DNA of 63,537 nucleotides from JAUWKC01 sp035529895 (GTDB lineage: Bacteria; Planctomycetota; Phycisphaerae; Sedimentisphaerales; Anaerobacaceae), in assembly GCA_035529895.1 (NCBI GenBank), contig DATKVV010000033.1, positions 1 through 63,537 of the forward strand. The letters are read 5' to 3'. Shown piece after piece: positions 27,544 through 37,009 of this stretch; the stretch's first letter is position 1, and the number at the start of each line of letters is the position of its first letter. The position numbers and the translations under genes are program-made. Under the pieces are notes generated by a model, which worked only from the letters and a program-made list of their open reading frames with translations, was not told where the DNA came from and did no database searches.

Positions 27544-29016
27544 ATGGCAGAGGTAAGACAATATATTGCGGTTGACCTTGGCGCCGAGAGCGGCAGAGTT
27601 ATGCTCGGTTCCGTGTCGGCGGACAAACTTTCTCTTCAGGAAATCCACCGTTTTACAAACAGCCCCATCGAAGAACACGGGTCTCTGCGCTGGAACTTCA
27701 GTGCGCTGCTTTCGGAAGTCAAAGCCGGCATAGGCAAGGCGGTAAGAGCCGCGGGAGGCCAGGTTTGCGGTATTGGCGTCGATAGCTGGGGTGTTGATTT
27801 CGGTCTTCTCGACGCCGACGGGGAGCTGATCGAGAACCCTTACCATTACCGTGACGGGCGGACCAACGGGATGCGGGAGAAGGCGTTTGAAATCGTGGGT
27901 AAGCGGACGATTTATGAGAAGACGGGTCTGCAGTTTTTGCAGTTCAACAGCGTGTATCAGCTTCTTGCGATGCGTCTGGGCAATTCGGTGGCGCTGGCGA
28001 AGGCCAAGACTTTGATTTTTATGGCGGATTTGTTCGCGTACCATTTATGCGGCAAAGTTTACGGGGAATACACGCTGGCAAGCACGTCTCAGTTGATGGA
28101 TATGAGAACGGGCCAATGGTCGCGGGAGATTTTTGACAGGCTGTCTTTGCCGGTCAGGATTATGCCGGACGTTGTCATGCCGGGTACGGTCGTGGGGCAG
28201 TTGACCAGCAGGATTAGAAGTGAGCTTTACTGCGGCGCCATTCCGATTATTGCGATTGGCTCGCACGATACGGCTTCGGCTGTGGCGGCCGTGCCGGCGG
28301 GCGATGGCAACTGGGCATATCTTTCATCCGGGACCTGGTCTTTGATAGGTGTGGAGGTGCCGGAAGCGATAATCAACGACAGGACCTTCGAATACTCGTT
28401 CACCAACGAGGGCGGGGTCGAGAATACGATCCGGCTCTTGAAGAACATAATGGGATTGTGGCTGGTTCAGGAGTGCCGCAGGCAGTGGCAGAGAGAACGA
28501 GCCGAATTTTCGTATCCCGAACTGACGGCGATGGCGGCAAAAGCTGACCCGTTTGCTGCGTGTATTGACCCTGACTATGGGGAGTTTCTTGCCCCGGGTG
28601 ACATGCCGGCGAGAATAAATAGTTGCCTTGCGGCAAGAGGAGGCAAGACAATCGAAGATAAAGGGCAGATGATAAGAGTGATACTGGAAAGCCTGGCGTT
28701 TAAGTATCGTTGGGCGGCCGAGAGAATTGAGCAGATTACGGGCAAGGCGATAGATTGTCTGCATATAGTCGGGGGGGGAATACAAAACGAATTGCTCAGT
28801 CAATTCGCGGCCAATGCCACGGGAAAAAGAGTTATCGCCGGGCCGATAGAAGCCACGGCCAGCGGGAATATCCTGATGCAGGCCAGGGCGACGGGGCAGA
28901 TTAAGTCGCTGTCGGAAGCGAGGGCAATTGTCCGGAATTCATTCGCGCTAAAGGAGTATCAGCCGCAGGAAGCGTCAGTCTGGCAAGAACAGTACAAAAG
29001 ATTTACTGCTCAATAG
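27544..29016 (+). CDS. rhaB: Rhamnulokinase
   Basis: RhaB phosphorylates L-rhamnulose to L-rhamnulose 1-phosphate in the cytoplasm. The 490 residues match the length of the E. coli enzyme (489). The FGGY-kinase fold is visible: the N-terminal phosphate-binding YIAVDLGAESGRVMLG, the substrate-region VDSWGVDFGLLD near residue 80, YRDGRT near 100 and the C-terminal ATP-binding HIVGGGIQNELLSQFAAN near 415. I choose the ATG at 27544; a TTG at 27490 would add 18 residues without family support. It is the first gene of the operon, followed 21 bases later by the PHP gene. Confidence 0.93.
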   Translation: MAEVRQYIAVDLGAESGRVMLGSVSADKLSLQEIHRFTNSPIEEHGSLRWNFSALLSEVKAGIGKAVRAAGGQVCGIGVDSWGVDFGLLDADGELIENPYHYRDGRTNGMREKAFEIVGKRTIYEKTGLQFLQFNSVYQLLAMRLGNSVALAKAKTLIFMADLFAYHLCGKVYGEYTLASTSQLMDMRTGQWSREIFDRLSLPVRIMPDVVMPGTVVGQLTSRIRSELYCGAIPIIAIGSHDTASAVAAVPAGDGNWAYLSSGTWSLIGVEVPEAIINDRTFEYSFTNEGGVENTIRLLKNIMGLWLVQECRRQWQRERAEFSYPELTAMAAKADPFAACIDPDYGEFLAPGDMPARINSCLAARGGKTIEDKGQMIRVILESLAFKYRWAAERIEQITGKAIDCLHIVGGGIQNELLSQFAANATGKRVIAGPIEATASGNILMQARATGQIKSLSEARAIVRNSFALKEYQPQEASVWQEQYKRFTAQ

Positions 29017-29037
29017 CGGCTGTTTTTGCGCCCGGTA

Positions 29038-30387
29038 ATGACCGACAAGGAAAGGACGGTTTTGATAGAAGAGCTTGAAGACAAGCTGGACAGCTTCGAT
29101 TGTGCCCAAAGAAAAGAGGCGCTTTCGGCATTATCTGAAAAGGCAGAATCGGGTGAGGTGAGTTTGCCACAGCCGGGGACGGATGTTAACCTGCACTGTC
29201 ACACTTTTTTTTCCTATAACACTTACGGCTATTCACCGAGCAAATTTGCGTGGCTGGCCCGCAAGAGAGGACTGGCCGTCGCGGGTATAGTGGACTTCGA
29301 TGTGCTGGACGGCCTCCAGGAGTTTCTGGAGGCGGCGCGAATGGTGGGGCTGAAAGGCTGTGCGGGGGTGGAGACGCGGGTCTTTGTGCCGGAGTTTGCC
29401 GACAAGGTGATGACTTCGCCCGGCGAGCCGGGGATTACCTACCATATGGGAGTCGGCTTCCCGGCGCCGCCGAGCGAGGAGCAGTTGAAGGCATTTCTGC
29501 TGCATTTGAAGACAATCGCTCAGGCAAGAAACCGGGACCTCATGGAGCGGGTCAACAGGTATCTTGGGCCTGTTGAGCTGGATTATGAAAAAGATGTGGT
29601 TAGTCTGACGCCCGCGGGTAACCCCACGGAAAGACACATTTGTCTGGCCTTTGCCAGAAAAGCCCGCGAGCTGTTTGCCGACAGCGCTAAACTGGCCCGG
29701 TTCTGGACGGAGAAGCTTGGGGTGGATGCCGAGCCGCTGGGTCTGCCGGAAGGCAGGGACCTGCTCAATACCATTCGCGCCAAGACTATGAAACGGGGCG
29801 GCGTCGGTTACGTTGCGCCCGACGCCGGCGCCTTCCCTAGGATGGATGAGACGAACAAGTTCGTCCTGGCGGCCGGCGGGATTCCTACACTGACCTGGCT
29901 GGATGGGACATCGGAAGGCGAGAGGGAGCTTGACAGGCTCCTGGAAATTGCGATCCAAAGCGGGGTGGCGGCTATTAATACTATTCCCGACCGGAACTAC
30001 AGACCCGGCGTTAAAGACCAGAAGCTGGCGAATCTGTACCGGATGGTGGAGCTGGCGGAAAAACTGCATTTGCCGCTTGTGGTCGGGACAGAAATGAACA
30101 GTCCCGGCCAGAAATTTGTTGATAGCTTCGATACCGCTGAGCTTTCACCTCTGGCGCCGGTCTTTCTCAAAGGAGCGCACATTGTTTATGCCCATTCGGT
30201 GCTCCAGCAGCAATGCGGGCTTGGCTATCTGAGCAGGTGGGCGCGGAAGAATTTTTCGAACGCGGCGGAAAAGAACGAATTCTTCGAGGATATCGGCAGG
30301 CTGCTCGAACCGAAGCGCGAACATCTGCTTGCCGAATTGGACGAGAATGTGACCCCAGTTCAGATATTGGAAAGAATTGGCCATTGA
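29038..30387 (+). CDS. PHP-domain protein of unknown function in the rhamnose operon
   Basis: The 449-residue protein has an N-terminal helical region (1-45) and then a PHP-type metal-dependent hydrolase fold: motif I NLHCHTFFSYNTYG (His-x-His), motif II AGIVDFDVLDGLQEF, motif III GVETRVF and a C-terminal AHSVLQQ. In ordinary PHP proteins motif II reads T-D-H-D; here it is V-D-F-D, so one metal-binding His is replaced by Phe. It may therefore hold a different metal set or have a non-phosphatase role. Its place between rhaB and a URO-D gene points to sugar metabolism, but no substrate can be assigned. The start is the ATG at 29038, preferred to a TTG 12 bases upstream. Confidence 0.7.
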   Translation: MTDKERTVLIEELEDKLDSFDCAQRKEALSALSEKAESGEVSLPQPGTDVNLHCHTFFSYNTYGYSPSKFAWLARKRGLAVAGIVDFDVLDGLQEFLEAARMVGLKGCAGVETRVFVPEFADKVMTSPGEPGITYHMGVGFPAPPSEEQLKAFLLHLKTIAQARNRDLMERVNRYLGPVELDYEKDVVSLTPAGNPTERHICLAFARKARELFADSAKLARFWTEKLGVDAEPLGLPEGRDLLNTIRAKTMKRGGVGYVAPDAGAFPRMDETNKFVLAAGGIPTLTWLDGTSEGERELDRLLEIAIQSGVAAINTIPDRNYRPGVKDQKLANLYRMVELAEKLHLPLVVGTEMNSPGQKFVDSFDTAELSPLAPVFLKGAHIVYAHSVLQQQCGLGYLSRWARKNFSNAAEKNEFFEDIGRLLEPKREHLLAELDENVTPVQILERIGH

Positions 30388-30401
30388 TTTGACAAGAGAA
30401 G

Positions 30402-31568
30402 ATGATGAAAGAGACCATGACTTCCAAAGAACGGGTCTTGAAAGCCCTCAATCATGAAATTCCAGATAGAGTGCCGATTGACCTTGGGGGCTTCCAGACG
30501 GGAATTCATAAGAAGGCTTACGCCGAGCTGCTCGGTTACCTCGGGCTTGAGCAGGAGATAGCGACTCTTGACCCGGTTCAGCAGCTTGCCAGGCCGTCGG
30601 AAGAAGTCCTGAAACGTTTCAGGGTGGATGTCCGCTACGTGTGCGCTCACGGCCCCGACAGCTTCAAGGGCGGAATCGAGCAGAATGTGCGCGCAGGCAG
30701 GCTCTGGCACGACCTTAAGGATGAGTTTGGCGTCGTCTGGTCCATGCCGGACGACCAGCAGCTTTATATGGACATTTCTAACCATCCCCTGGCCGATGCC
30801 ACGGTTGACCAAATCGCCGGCTATCCCTTTCCGGATGGCAGTGACGCGACACGATTTACAGGCGTAAGGCAGGAGGCTTTGCGAATCCGTAATCAGACGC
30901 CGTACGCCATATCAACGGGTATCGGCGGGGTGGTCTACGAAACCTGCTGGTACATGCGGGGGCTGGAGCGATGGTTTCTGGATATGATTGAGAATCCGGC
31001 GTTCTGCGAGGTGATGCTGGATAAAATGCTGAAATTCTGGGTGGACTATTATACGGGTTTTATGGCGGAAGTCGGGGACATTATCGATATCGTGATGATT
31101 GGCGACGACCTTGCGGGTCAGCATGGGCCTCTGTTCGCGCCCAAGTTCTACCGGCAGATAGTCAAGCCTCGACAAAAGAAACTCGTCCGGCACATCAAGT
31201 CGCTGACAAAGGCGAAGATTTGGTACCATACATGCGGCTCCTGTGTCGAATACATACCCGACCTGATAGATAACGGCGTTGATATTCTGAACCCGATTCA
31301 AATAAGCGCCGAGCGTATGGACCCCAGGGAGCTTAAGGAGAGATTCGGGCAAGAAATGGTTTTCTGGGGCGGCGCGATAGACACCCAGCACGTTCTTCCC
31401 TTTGCGGGGCCGGATGAGGTCAGAGAGCACGTGCGAAAGAATATTGAGATATTCAAGCCGGGCGGCGGCTACATTTTCAATAACGTGCATAACATTCAGG
31501 CCGGAGTGCCCCCAGAGAATATAGTGGCGCTGTTCGATGCGGCGTATGAATACGGGTTTTATGACTGA
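30402..31568 (+). CDS. Uroporphyrinogen-decarboxylase-like (URO-D fold) protein
   Basis: The 388 residues show the URO-D fold: TSKERVLKALNHEIPDRVPI at the N-terminus, a conserved DDLAGQHGPLFAPKFYRQI block near 230, WYHTCGSCVEYIPDLID near 270 and GGGYIFNNVHNIQAGVPPEN near the end. True HemE begins with a different N-terminal substrate loop, so this is one of the many URO-D-like proteins of sugar and methyl-transfer operons, related to corrinoid methyltransferases such as MtaA/MtbA. Its position inside the rhamnose operon, 14 bases behind the PHP gene, suggests a catabolic accessory role that cannot yet be named. An ATG at 30417 is an alternative start. Confidence 0.75.
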   Translation: MMKETMTSKERVLKALNHEIPDRVPIDLGGFQTGIHKKAYAELLGYLGLEQEIATLDPVQQLARPSEEVLKRFRVDVRYVCAHGPDSFKGGIEQNVRAGRLWHDLKDEFGVVWSMPDDQQLYMDISNHPLADATVDQIAGYPFPDGSDATRFTGVRQEALRIRNQTPYAISTGIGGVVYETCWYMRGLERWFLDMIENPAFCEVMLDKMLKFWVDYYTGFMAEVGDIIDIVMIGDDLAGQHGPLFAPKFYRQIVKPRQKKLVRHIKSLTKAKIWYHTCGSCVEYIPDLIDNGVDILNPIQISAERMDPRELKERFGQEMVFWGGAIDTQHVLPFAGPDEVREHVRKNIEIFKPGGGYIFNNVHNIQAGVPPENIVALFDAAYEYGFYD

Positions 31569-31590
31569 GCTGAGAGATTAAAGGTAGCCG

Positions 31591-32640
31591 ATGAATCCAT
31601 TTCTGGGTGTAATCTTACATGCTTTAGGCGGTTTTGCGGCAGGCAGCTTTTACATCCCTTTCAGGAAGGTCCGCAACTGGGCGTGGGAGACTTACTGGCT
31701 GGTGGGCGGGTTTTTCTCGTGGATTATCGCACCGTGGCTGATTGCATTTGCCACCGTGCCGGATTTGATGGCGGTGCTGCGCGAGGCGCCGGCGAAGAGC
31801 ATCTTTTTGTGTTATCTTTTCGGCCTTTTATGGGGTGTGGGGGGGCTGACGTTCGGGCTGACGATGCGGTATCTTGGGATGTCACTTGGCTATGCTCTTG
31901 CGCTGGGATTCTGCGCCGCGTTCGGAACAATTATTCCGCCTATATTTATGAGCAGGTTTGGCGAGCTGCTCGCTCATACCTCCGGTTTGACCACCCTGGG
32001 CGGTGTTCTTGTTTGCCTTATCGGTATCGCGGTTTGCGGCTGGGCGGGCGTTGCCAAAGAAAAAGAGCTTTCGGAAGAGAAAAAGAAAGAGACTATCAGG
32101 GAGTTCAACTTTGCCAGGGGACTTTGGGTCGCGATATTTGCCGGTGTAATGAGCGCGTGTATGGCATTCGGTATTGCGGCGGGAAAGCCGATTGCGCAGC
32201 TTGCGGTTGTAAGAGGCGTCAGGCCTCTGTGGCAGAATAGCGCGGTCTTTGTTTGTATACTCGCGGGCGGGTTTACAACAAATTTCATCTGGTGCGCGTT
32301 TTTGAATATTAAAAACCGCACATCGAAGGATTACCTCAACGGCGGCGGCGCGCCGCTGGTCGAAAATTATATATTTTCCGCTCTGGCCGGCATCACGTGG
32401 TATTTACAGTTTATGTTCTACGGGATGGGCACGACCAAGATGGGCAGATACGATTTCTCAAGCTGGACCATCCACATGGCTTTCATAATTGTCTTCAGCA
32501 ATATCTGGGGACTGATTTTCCGGGAGTGGAAGGGGACAGGCCGGCGGACGCACCAAACTATCTTCCTGGGAATAGTTGTGTTAATACTGTCAACTGTTAT
32601 CGTTGGCTTTGGAAACTATCTTGCATCAATGGGAAAATGA
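31591..32640 (+). CDS. rhaT: L-rhamnose/H+ symporter RhaT
   Basis: RhaT imports L-rhamnose with a proton across the inner membrane. The 349-residue protein has ten predicted hydrophobic segments and the family features GFAAGSFYIPFRKVRNWAWE at the N-terminus, WGVGGLTFGLTMRYLGMSLG near residue 80 and NLYLASMGK-like end. E. coli RhaT has 344 residues. It lies 22 bases behind the URO-D gene and 65 before rhaA, with AAAGG 6 bases before the ATG. The genetic context makes the rhamnose assignment secure. Confidence 0.92.
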   Translation: MNPFLGVILHALGGFAAGSFYIPFRKVRNWAWETYWLVGGFFSWIIAPWLIAFATVPDLMAVLREAPAKSIFLCYLFGLLWGVGGLTFGLTMRYLGMSLGYALALGFCAAFGTIIPPIFMSRFGELLAHTSGLTTLGGVLVCLIGIAVCGWAGVAKEKELSEEKKKETIREFNFARGLWVAIFAGVMSACMAFGIAAGKPIAQLAVVRGVRPLWQNSAVFVCILAGGFTTNFIWCAFLNIKNRTSKDYLNGGGAPLVENYIFSALAGITWYLQFMFYGMGTTKMGRYDFSSWTIHMAFIIVFSNIWGLIFREWKGTGRRTHQTIFLGIVVLILSTVIVGFGNYLASMGK

Positions 32641-32705
32641 GGCGCAGAGGATGAAATTTTCAGGGCTGCTTTAGATAATATTAGAACCGGGTCGGGGAAA
32701 TAGAA

Positions 32706-33974
32706 ATGATGCAAAGCGACAAAATCCAAAACGCCTATGTGATGGCGAAGGAACGATACGCCGGATACGGCGTTGACACCGACAGGGCGCTGGAGAGACT
32801 TGCCGGGATTGCGGTTTCGCTGCACTGCTGGCAGGGCGACGACGTGGGCGGATTCGAAAGCGGCGACGGCCTTACCGGCGGCGGCATCATGGCTACGGGC
32901 AATTATCCGGGAAAGGCCCGAACGCCTGACGAGCTGCGGTCCGATTTGAACAAGGCGTTGAGCCTGATACCGGGCAGGCATCGCATCAGCATACACGCAA
33001 GCTATCTTGAGACCGGCGGCAAAAGCGTGGACCGGAACGAAATCCGGCCGGAGCATTATGCCAACTGGATTGCCTGGGCCAAAGAAAAACGCCTCGGAAT
33101 GGATTTCAATCATACTTTCTTCTCCCATCCCAAAGCCGCCTCCGGCTTTACGCTTTCCAGTTATGATGACAGGATACGAAAGTTCTGGATTGACCACGGT
33201 GTTGCGTGCAGGAAAGTTGCGGAGCACATAGGAAAGGAGCTTGGCTCGCCCTGTGTGCTGAACCTCTGGATTCCGGACGGGTACAAGGACATTCCGGTTG
33301 ACCGCAAGAGGTCGCGGGAAATACTGAAAGACTCGCTGGACAGGGTATTCGCCCAAAAGATTGATAAGAAATATCTGCTCGACTCGGTGGAATCGAAACT
33401 ATTCGGCATCGGGTCGGAAAGCTGCGTAATCGGCTCGTACGACTTCTATCTCGGCTATGCAATCGAGAATGACATTCTTCTTTGCCTGGACGCGGGTCAC
33501 TTTCATCCGACGGAGGTTATTTCGGACAAGATTTCCTCGGTGCTGTGCTATCTGGATGAAATTCTGCTGCACGTGAGCAGGCCGGTGCGATGGGACAGTG
33601 ACCACGTGGTTATTCTCTCGGACGAGCTGCGTGCCATCGCAGAAGAGATTGTGCGGGGCGATTACCTGCAAAGGGTACGCCTCGGTCTTGATTTCTTCGA
33701 CGCCAGCATCAACCGGATAGCAGCGTGGGTCATCGGCACACGGTGTATGATTAAGGCGCTGTTAATTGCGCTTCTTGAACCGACAAAACAATTGCGTCAG
33801 ATGGAGGTCGGTGGGGACTACACGTCGCGTCTGGCGATGCTCGAAGAGTTAAAGACGCTGCCCTTTGGGGCGGTGTGGGATTATTGCTGTGAAAAATCCG
33901 ATGTTCCGGCAGGCGACGGGTGGCTCAGGGAAGTCAAGGATTACGAAACTAAGGTGACAAACAAACGCCAGTGA
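32706..33974 (+). CDS. rhaA: L-rhamnose isomerase
   Basis: RhaA interconverts L-rhamnose and L-rhamnulose using divalent metal ions in a TIM barrel. The 422 residues (E. coli 419) contain the family blocks VSLHCWQGDDVGGFE near 40, HRISIHASYLE near 97, LGMDFNHTFFSHPKA near 128, LNLWIPDGYKD near 180 and CLDAGHFHPTEVISDK near 260, which include the metal-binding Glu, Asp and His positions. It sits between the two transporter genes of the operon. The first of two adjacent ATG codons is used; GGGGA lies 7 bases upstream. Confidence 0.94.
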   Translation: MMQSDKIQNAYVMAKERYAGYGVDTDRALERLAGIAVSLHCWQGDDVGGFESGDGLTGGGIMATGNYPGKARTPDELRSDLNKALSLIPGRHRISIHASYLETGGKSVDRNEIRPEHYANWIAWAKEKRLGMDFNHTFFSHPKAASGFTLSSYDDRIRKFWIDHGVACRKVAEHIGKELGSPCVLNLWIPDGYKDIPVDRKRSREILKDSLDRVFAQKIDKKYLLDSVESKLFGIGSESCVIGSYDFYLGYAIENDILLCLDAGHFHPTEVISDKISSVLCYLDEILLHVSRPVRWDSDHVVILSDELRAIAEEIVRGDYLQRVRLGLDFFDASINRIAAWVIGTRCMIKALLIALLEPTKQLRQMEVGGDYTSRLAMLEELKTLPFGAVWDYCCEKSDVPAGDGWLREVKDYETKVTNKRQ

Positions 33975-34042
33975 GTCTGTGTTGCTGCTTACCAGGATAC
34001 GATTGGCAGTTCACTAACGACCATTATTGAAAGGCGAAACGG

Positions 34043-35821
34043 ATGGCAGAGTCAAAAGCTTACGGTCTTATCGAGCGGCTGGACAAACTGAACGAATTCG
34101 AACGGCAGCCGGTGACGTTGGATAAGTTGCAGAGCGGCCGGCATTTTGCAGGCGTCTTTGCCGGCGAGCACGTGGCCGCCACGGAGTTTGTTATCGGGGC
34201 GCTGTTTGTCAATAAGGGGGCGCATACCTGCGACGTTATTGTCGGTTTAATCTTTGGCAATCTCCTGGCGGTCCTGTCGTGGGCGCTGATTTGCGCACCG
34301 ATCGCGGTCAAGACCCGCCTTACTCTCTACTGGTATCTGCGGAAGATTGGCGGCCCCGTAATGATGGTCGTCTATAACATTCTCAACGCGATTATGTATT
34401 GCATTCTGGCCGGGGCGATGATTACCGTATCGGCCTCCGCGGTGCGAATACCGTTTGGCATTCGGGACCAGGTAGGCTGGCTCCCAACGGATATGCGATT
34501 TGTCTTTATTGTGCTGGTCGTCGGCGCCGTTGTGGTCACACTGGCCATCCTCGGCTTCAAAAAGCTGGCACAGTTTGCCGAAGTGTGCTCTCCCTGGATG
34601 TTCCTGATGTTCATCGCCGGTGCTCTTGCCCTCATTCCGGCCATATTGGCCGGTTTTCCGCAGGTTGGTTCTCTGCGCAGCTTCTTCGACTTCTGGCAGC
34701 TGGCGGACGCTCGAATCTGGCCCGGGCCGCAGCCGGGACAAAAGGAGGCTTTGGGCTTCCTGCATATAGCCTCGTTTGCCTGGATTTGCAACCTGGCGAT
34801 GCACGTGGGATTGTCGGACATGGCGTTGTTCCGATACGCCAAAAGGGCCTCGTACGGATTCTATTCCGCCTTCGGAATGTACCTCGGACACTATCTGGCC
34901 TGGATTTGTGCCGGGATAATGGGTGCGGGTGCGGCCACTATTATCGCCAAGCCACTTGTGCTGCTCGATTCCGGTTCGGTGGCCTATACCGCTCTTGGCG
35001 CCGTTGGCGCTCTTGCGGTTGTTATTGCCGGCTGGACGACAGCCAATCCTACCATCTACCGCTCGGGCCTCGCGCTGCAAATCGTCACACCAAACTGGCC
35101 CCGCTGGTTTGTAACGCTCATTGCCGGCGCGGTGACAACGGTCGTAGCCTGTTCACCCTGGGTGTTTACCAGGCTGCTGGATTTTGTCGGCTACTACGGT
35201 TTGCTGCTCATGCCCGTTGGGGCGATTGTCTTTGTTGAGCACTGGATATTCCCCCGCATTGGCCTTACACAATACTGGATATCGCGCAAGGGAAAACTGG
35301 TCAATTGGCCGGGCCTTATAAGCTGGGGCGTGGTTTTGCTAATGATTATAACCCTTGAGAAAAACGGGCCCTTGTACAAGTTCTTGGCGTGGATGCACTT
35401 CGAATCCGCAGCCGCTGTGGTCGGAAAGCTCGGTGTGCTTCATCTGTTCTTTCTGATTATTCCGGTCTGGCTTGCGACGGCTATTCTTTACATAATTCTT
35501 TCGTATATGTTCGGTGCGCGCACGAAGCTGCCCGAGTTGGCGGACCAAATCGGAGTCGTTGAAACGACCGCGCCCCCTGACCAGGCAGGCGCCGAACCGG
35601 CCGCGAAGTCCGGAATGTATTATATTTCCGGTGTGATTGCGGTGCTGTCGCTTGTGCTCTGCTTTGGTATGGCGGTTTGGGTGGCCGCCTCGCCAGGGGA
35701 CGTTTATAACCAGCGACTGGCTTTCTTTAAGACGGCGCTTATGTACATAACGGCGATTTACTTTGTCTTTGGCACGGCCTGGCTGTACCTGAAGGAAAAA
35801 AGCATAAAACCCGCAGGGTAA
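34043..35821 (+). CDS. NCS1-type permease of unknown substrate
   Basis: This 592-residue membrane protein has about 12-14 hydrophobic segments and resembles the nucleobase:cation symporter-1 (purine-cytosine permease) family, for instance in GRHFAGVFAGEHVAATEF, the IAVKTRLTLYWYLRKIGG segment and the TTANPTIYRSGLALQIV motif in the second half. Ordinary NCS1 members have about 420-500 residues; the extra length is a C-terminal part with two further membrane segments. NCS1 proteins carry nucleobases, allantoin or vitamins, not sugars, so either the substrate differs or the protein transports a partner compound. It is co-directional with rhaA, 68 bases downstream, and is the last gene before a 300-bp gap. 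Confidence 0.7.
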   Translation: MAESKAYGLIERLDKLNEFERQPVTLDKLQSGRHFAGVFAGEHVAATEFVIGALFVNKGAHTCDVIVGLIFGNLLAVLSWALICAPIAVKTRLTLYWYLRKIGGPVMMVVYNILNAIMYCILAGAMITVSASAVRIPFGIRDQVGWLPTDMRFVFIVLVVGAVVVTLAILGFKKLAQFAEVCSPWMFLMFIAGALALIPAILAGFPQVGSLRSFFDFWQLADARIWPGPQPGQKEALGFLHIASFAWICNLAMHVGLSDMALFRYAKRASYGFYSAFGMYLGHYLAWICAGIMGAGAATIIAKPLVLLDSGSVAYTALGAVGALAVVIAGWTTANPTIYRSGLALQIVTPNWPRWFVTLIAGAVTTVVACSPWVFTRLLDFVGYYGLLLMPVGAIVFVEHWIFPRIGLTQYWISRKGKLVNWPGLISWGVVLLMIITLEKNGPLYKFLAWMHFESAAAVVGKLGVLHLFFLIIPVWLATAILYIILSYMFGARTKLPELADQIGVVETTAPPDQAGAEPAAKSGMYYISGVIAVLSLVLCFGMAVWVAASPGDVYNQRLAFFKTALMYITAIYFVFGTAWLYLKEKSIKPAG

Positions 35822-35939
35822 AGCCAAGTCGCAAGAGAATATAAAGTGCGTCGCGTCGTCTTTCGAAGGGGCCCATATGGACGCAGAGCTTCCCGATCGT
35901 GTCAGCGAGGGGCATTTTGCCACAGTCATGGATACGGTC

Positions 35940-35968
35940 TTGCAGGAAGACAGTCGGTAATATATCAT
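35940..35968 (+). promoter_or_regulatory. Possible internal promoter before the lsrF-like gene
   Basis: TTGCAG (35940-35945) and TATCAT (35963-35968) are spaced by 17 bases. The -10 is good, the -35 weak. It lies in the only long gap (35822-36121) of the rhamnose operon; nothing else was recognised in that gap. Confidence 0.4.
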
Positions 35969-36121
35969 ACGCACAAATAACGACAACGGACAGTCAAGGA
36001 CTTCTTTGGCGGGTTGCGGTTTATATTGTCGCGCCGCGACCGCGTTTTTCCGCTGGGTAGCCCGTGCCGAATTGGCGGGACAGCCGGCAGATTCGCAAGG
36101 ACAAAAGAAAGGACAGCAAAA

Positions 36122-37009
36122 ATGCCTGATGTTGACTCTACCAAGGAAGCGAAGAGGTTTTATGAAGATGTTCCGATGGATACGGCCGGCTTTTTTCTCA
36201 AGGGCGCGGGCTCTTTGGACTGGGGCATGAAGAACCGGCTGTCGAGGATATTCAATCCGAACAGCGGGCGCACAGTGATGTTTGCCATTGACCACGGCTA
36301 TTTTCAGGGACCTACCACCGGACTCGAGCGAATCGACCTGACGATTGTTCCGCTGATGCACTACGCCGACGCGATTATGCTGACCCGGGGAATCCTGCGG
36401 ACCAGCGTGCCGCCCACCCTGAACAAGCCGATTGTGCTGCGCTGCAGCGGCGGGCCGAGCGTGCTGAAGGAGCTGTCGGATGAGGAGTTGGCCGTCGATA
36501 TCGAGGACGCAATTCGCATAAACGCCGCCGCGGTGACACTGCAGGTATTCATAGGCGGACAGTTTGAAACCCGCTCAGTGCACAATATGACCCGGCTTGT
36601 TGATATGGGCCTGCGCTACGGCATCCCCACCATGGCTGTAACGGCGGTGGGCAAGGACATGACACGCGACGCCAGATATTTCCGCTTGGCCTGCCGAATC
36701 TGCGCCGAGCTCGGCGCTCACTTCGTCAAGACCTACTATGTTGAAGACGGCTTTGAGACAGTGACAGCTTCGTGTCCTGTGCCGATTGTGATGGCGGGCG
36801 GCAGGAAAATTCCCGAACCGGAGGCGCTGGCTATGGCATATAAAGCGGTGCAGGAGGGCGCATCCGGCGTGGATATGGGCCGCAATATCTTCCAGAGCGA
36901 CTGCCCGGAAGGGATGATGCAGGCCGTCAGCAAAGTGGTTCACGAGAGCTTGAAGCCGCAGGAGGCTTACGAGCTGTACCAGACCATCAAAAGCGAAGGG
37001 GAAAAATGA
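36122..37009 (+). CDS. LsrF-like thiolase/class I aldolase (DhnA family)
   Basis: The 295-residue protein resembles E. coli LsrF (291 residues), which cleaves 3-hydroxy-5-phosphooxypentane-2,4-dione with CoA to dihydroxyacetone phosphate and acetyl-CoA. Shared blocks: FFLKGAGSLDWGMKNRLSRI, FAIDHGYFQGPTTGLERIDL, AVTAVGKDMTRDARYF, FVKTYYVEDGFETV (Schiff-base Lys region) and GASGVDMGRNIFQSDCPEGM. The ATG at 36122 has GAAAGGA 9 bases upstream; a longer frame from 36014 has no support. No other lsr gene (LsrK, LsrR, LsrACDB, LsrG) is present, and it overlaps by 4 bases an SDR gene inside a rhamnose operon. A sugar-phosphate substrate other than phospho-AI-2 is therefore likely. Confidence 0.8.
   Translation: MPDVDSTKEAKRFYEDVPMDTAGFFLKGAGSLDWGMKNRLSRIFNPNSGRTVMFAIDHGYFQGPTTGLERIDLTIVPLMHYADAIMLTRGILRTSVPPTLNKPIVLRCSGGPSVLKELSDEELAVDIEDAIRINAAAVTLQVFIGGQFETRSVHNMTRLVDMGLRYGIPTMAVTAVGKDMTRDARYFRLACRICAELGAHFVKTYYVEDGFETVTASCPVPIVMAGGRKIPEPEALAMAYKAVQEGASGVDMGRNIFQSDCPEGMMQAVSKVVHESLKPQEAYELYQTIKSEGEK

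Noticed and set aside
35877..35960. A 27-codon ATG frame with GAAGGGG upstream in the gap before the lsrF-like gene
   Set aside because: It is too short and has no similarity I recognise; the gap also carries a promoter-like sequence over its end.
36122..37009. Autoinducer-2 (lsr) uptake and processing locus
   Set aside because: Only an LsrF-like gene occurs; LsrK, LsrR, LsrG and the ABC transporter are missing, and all neighbours belong to rhamnose metabolism.
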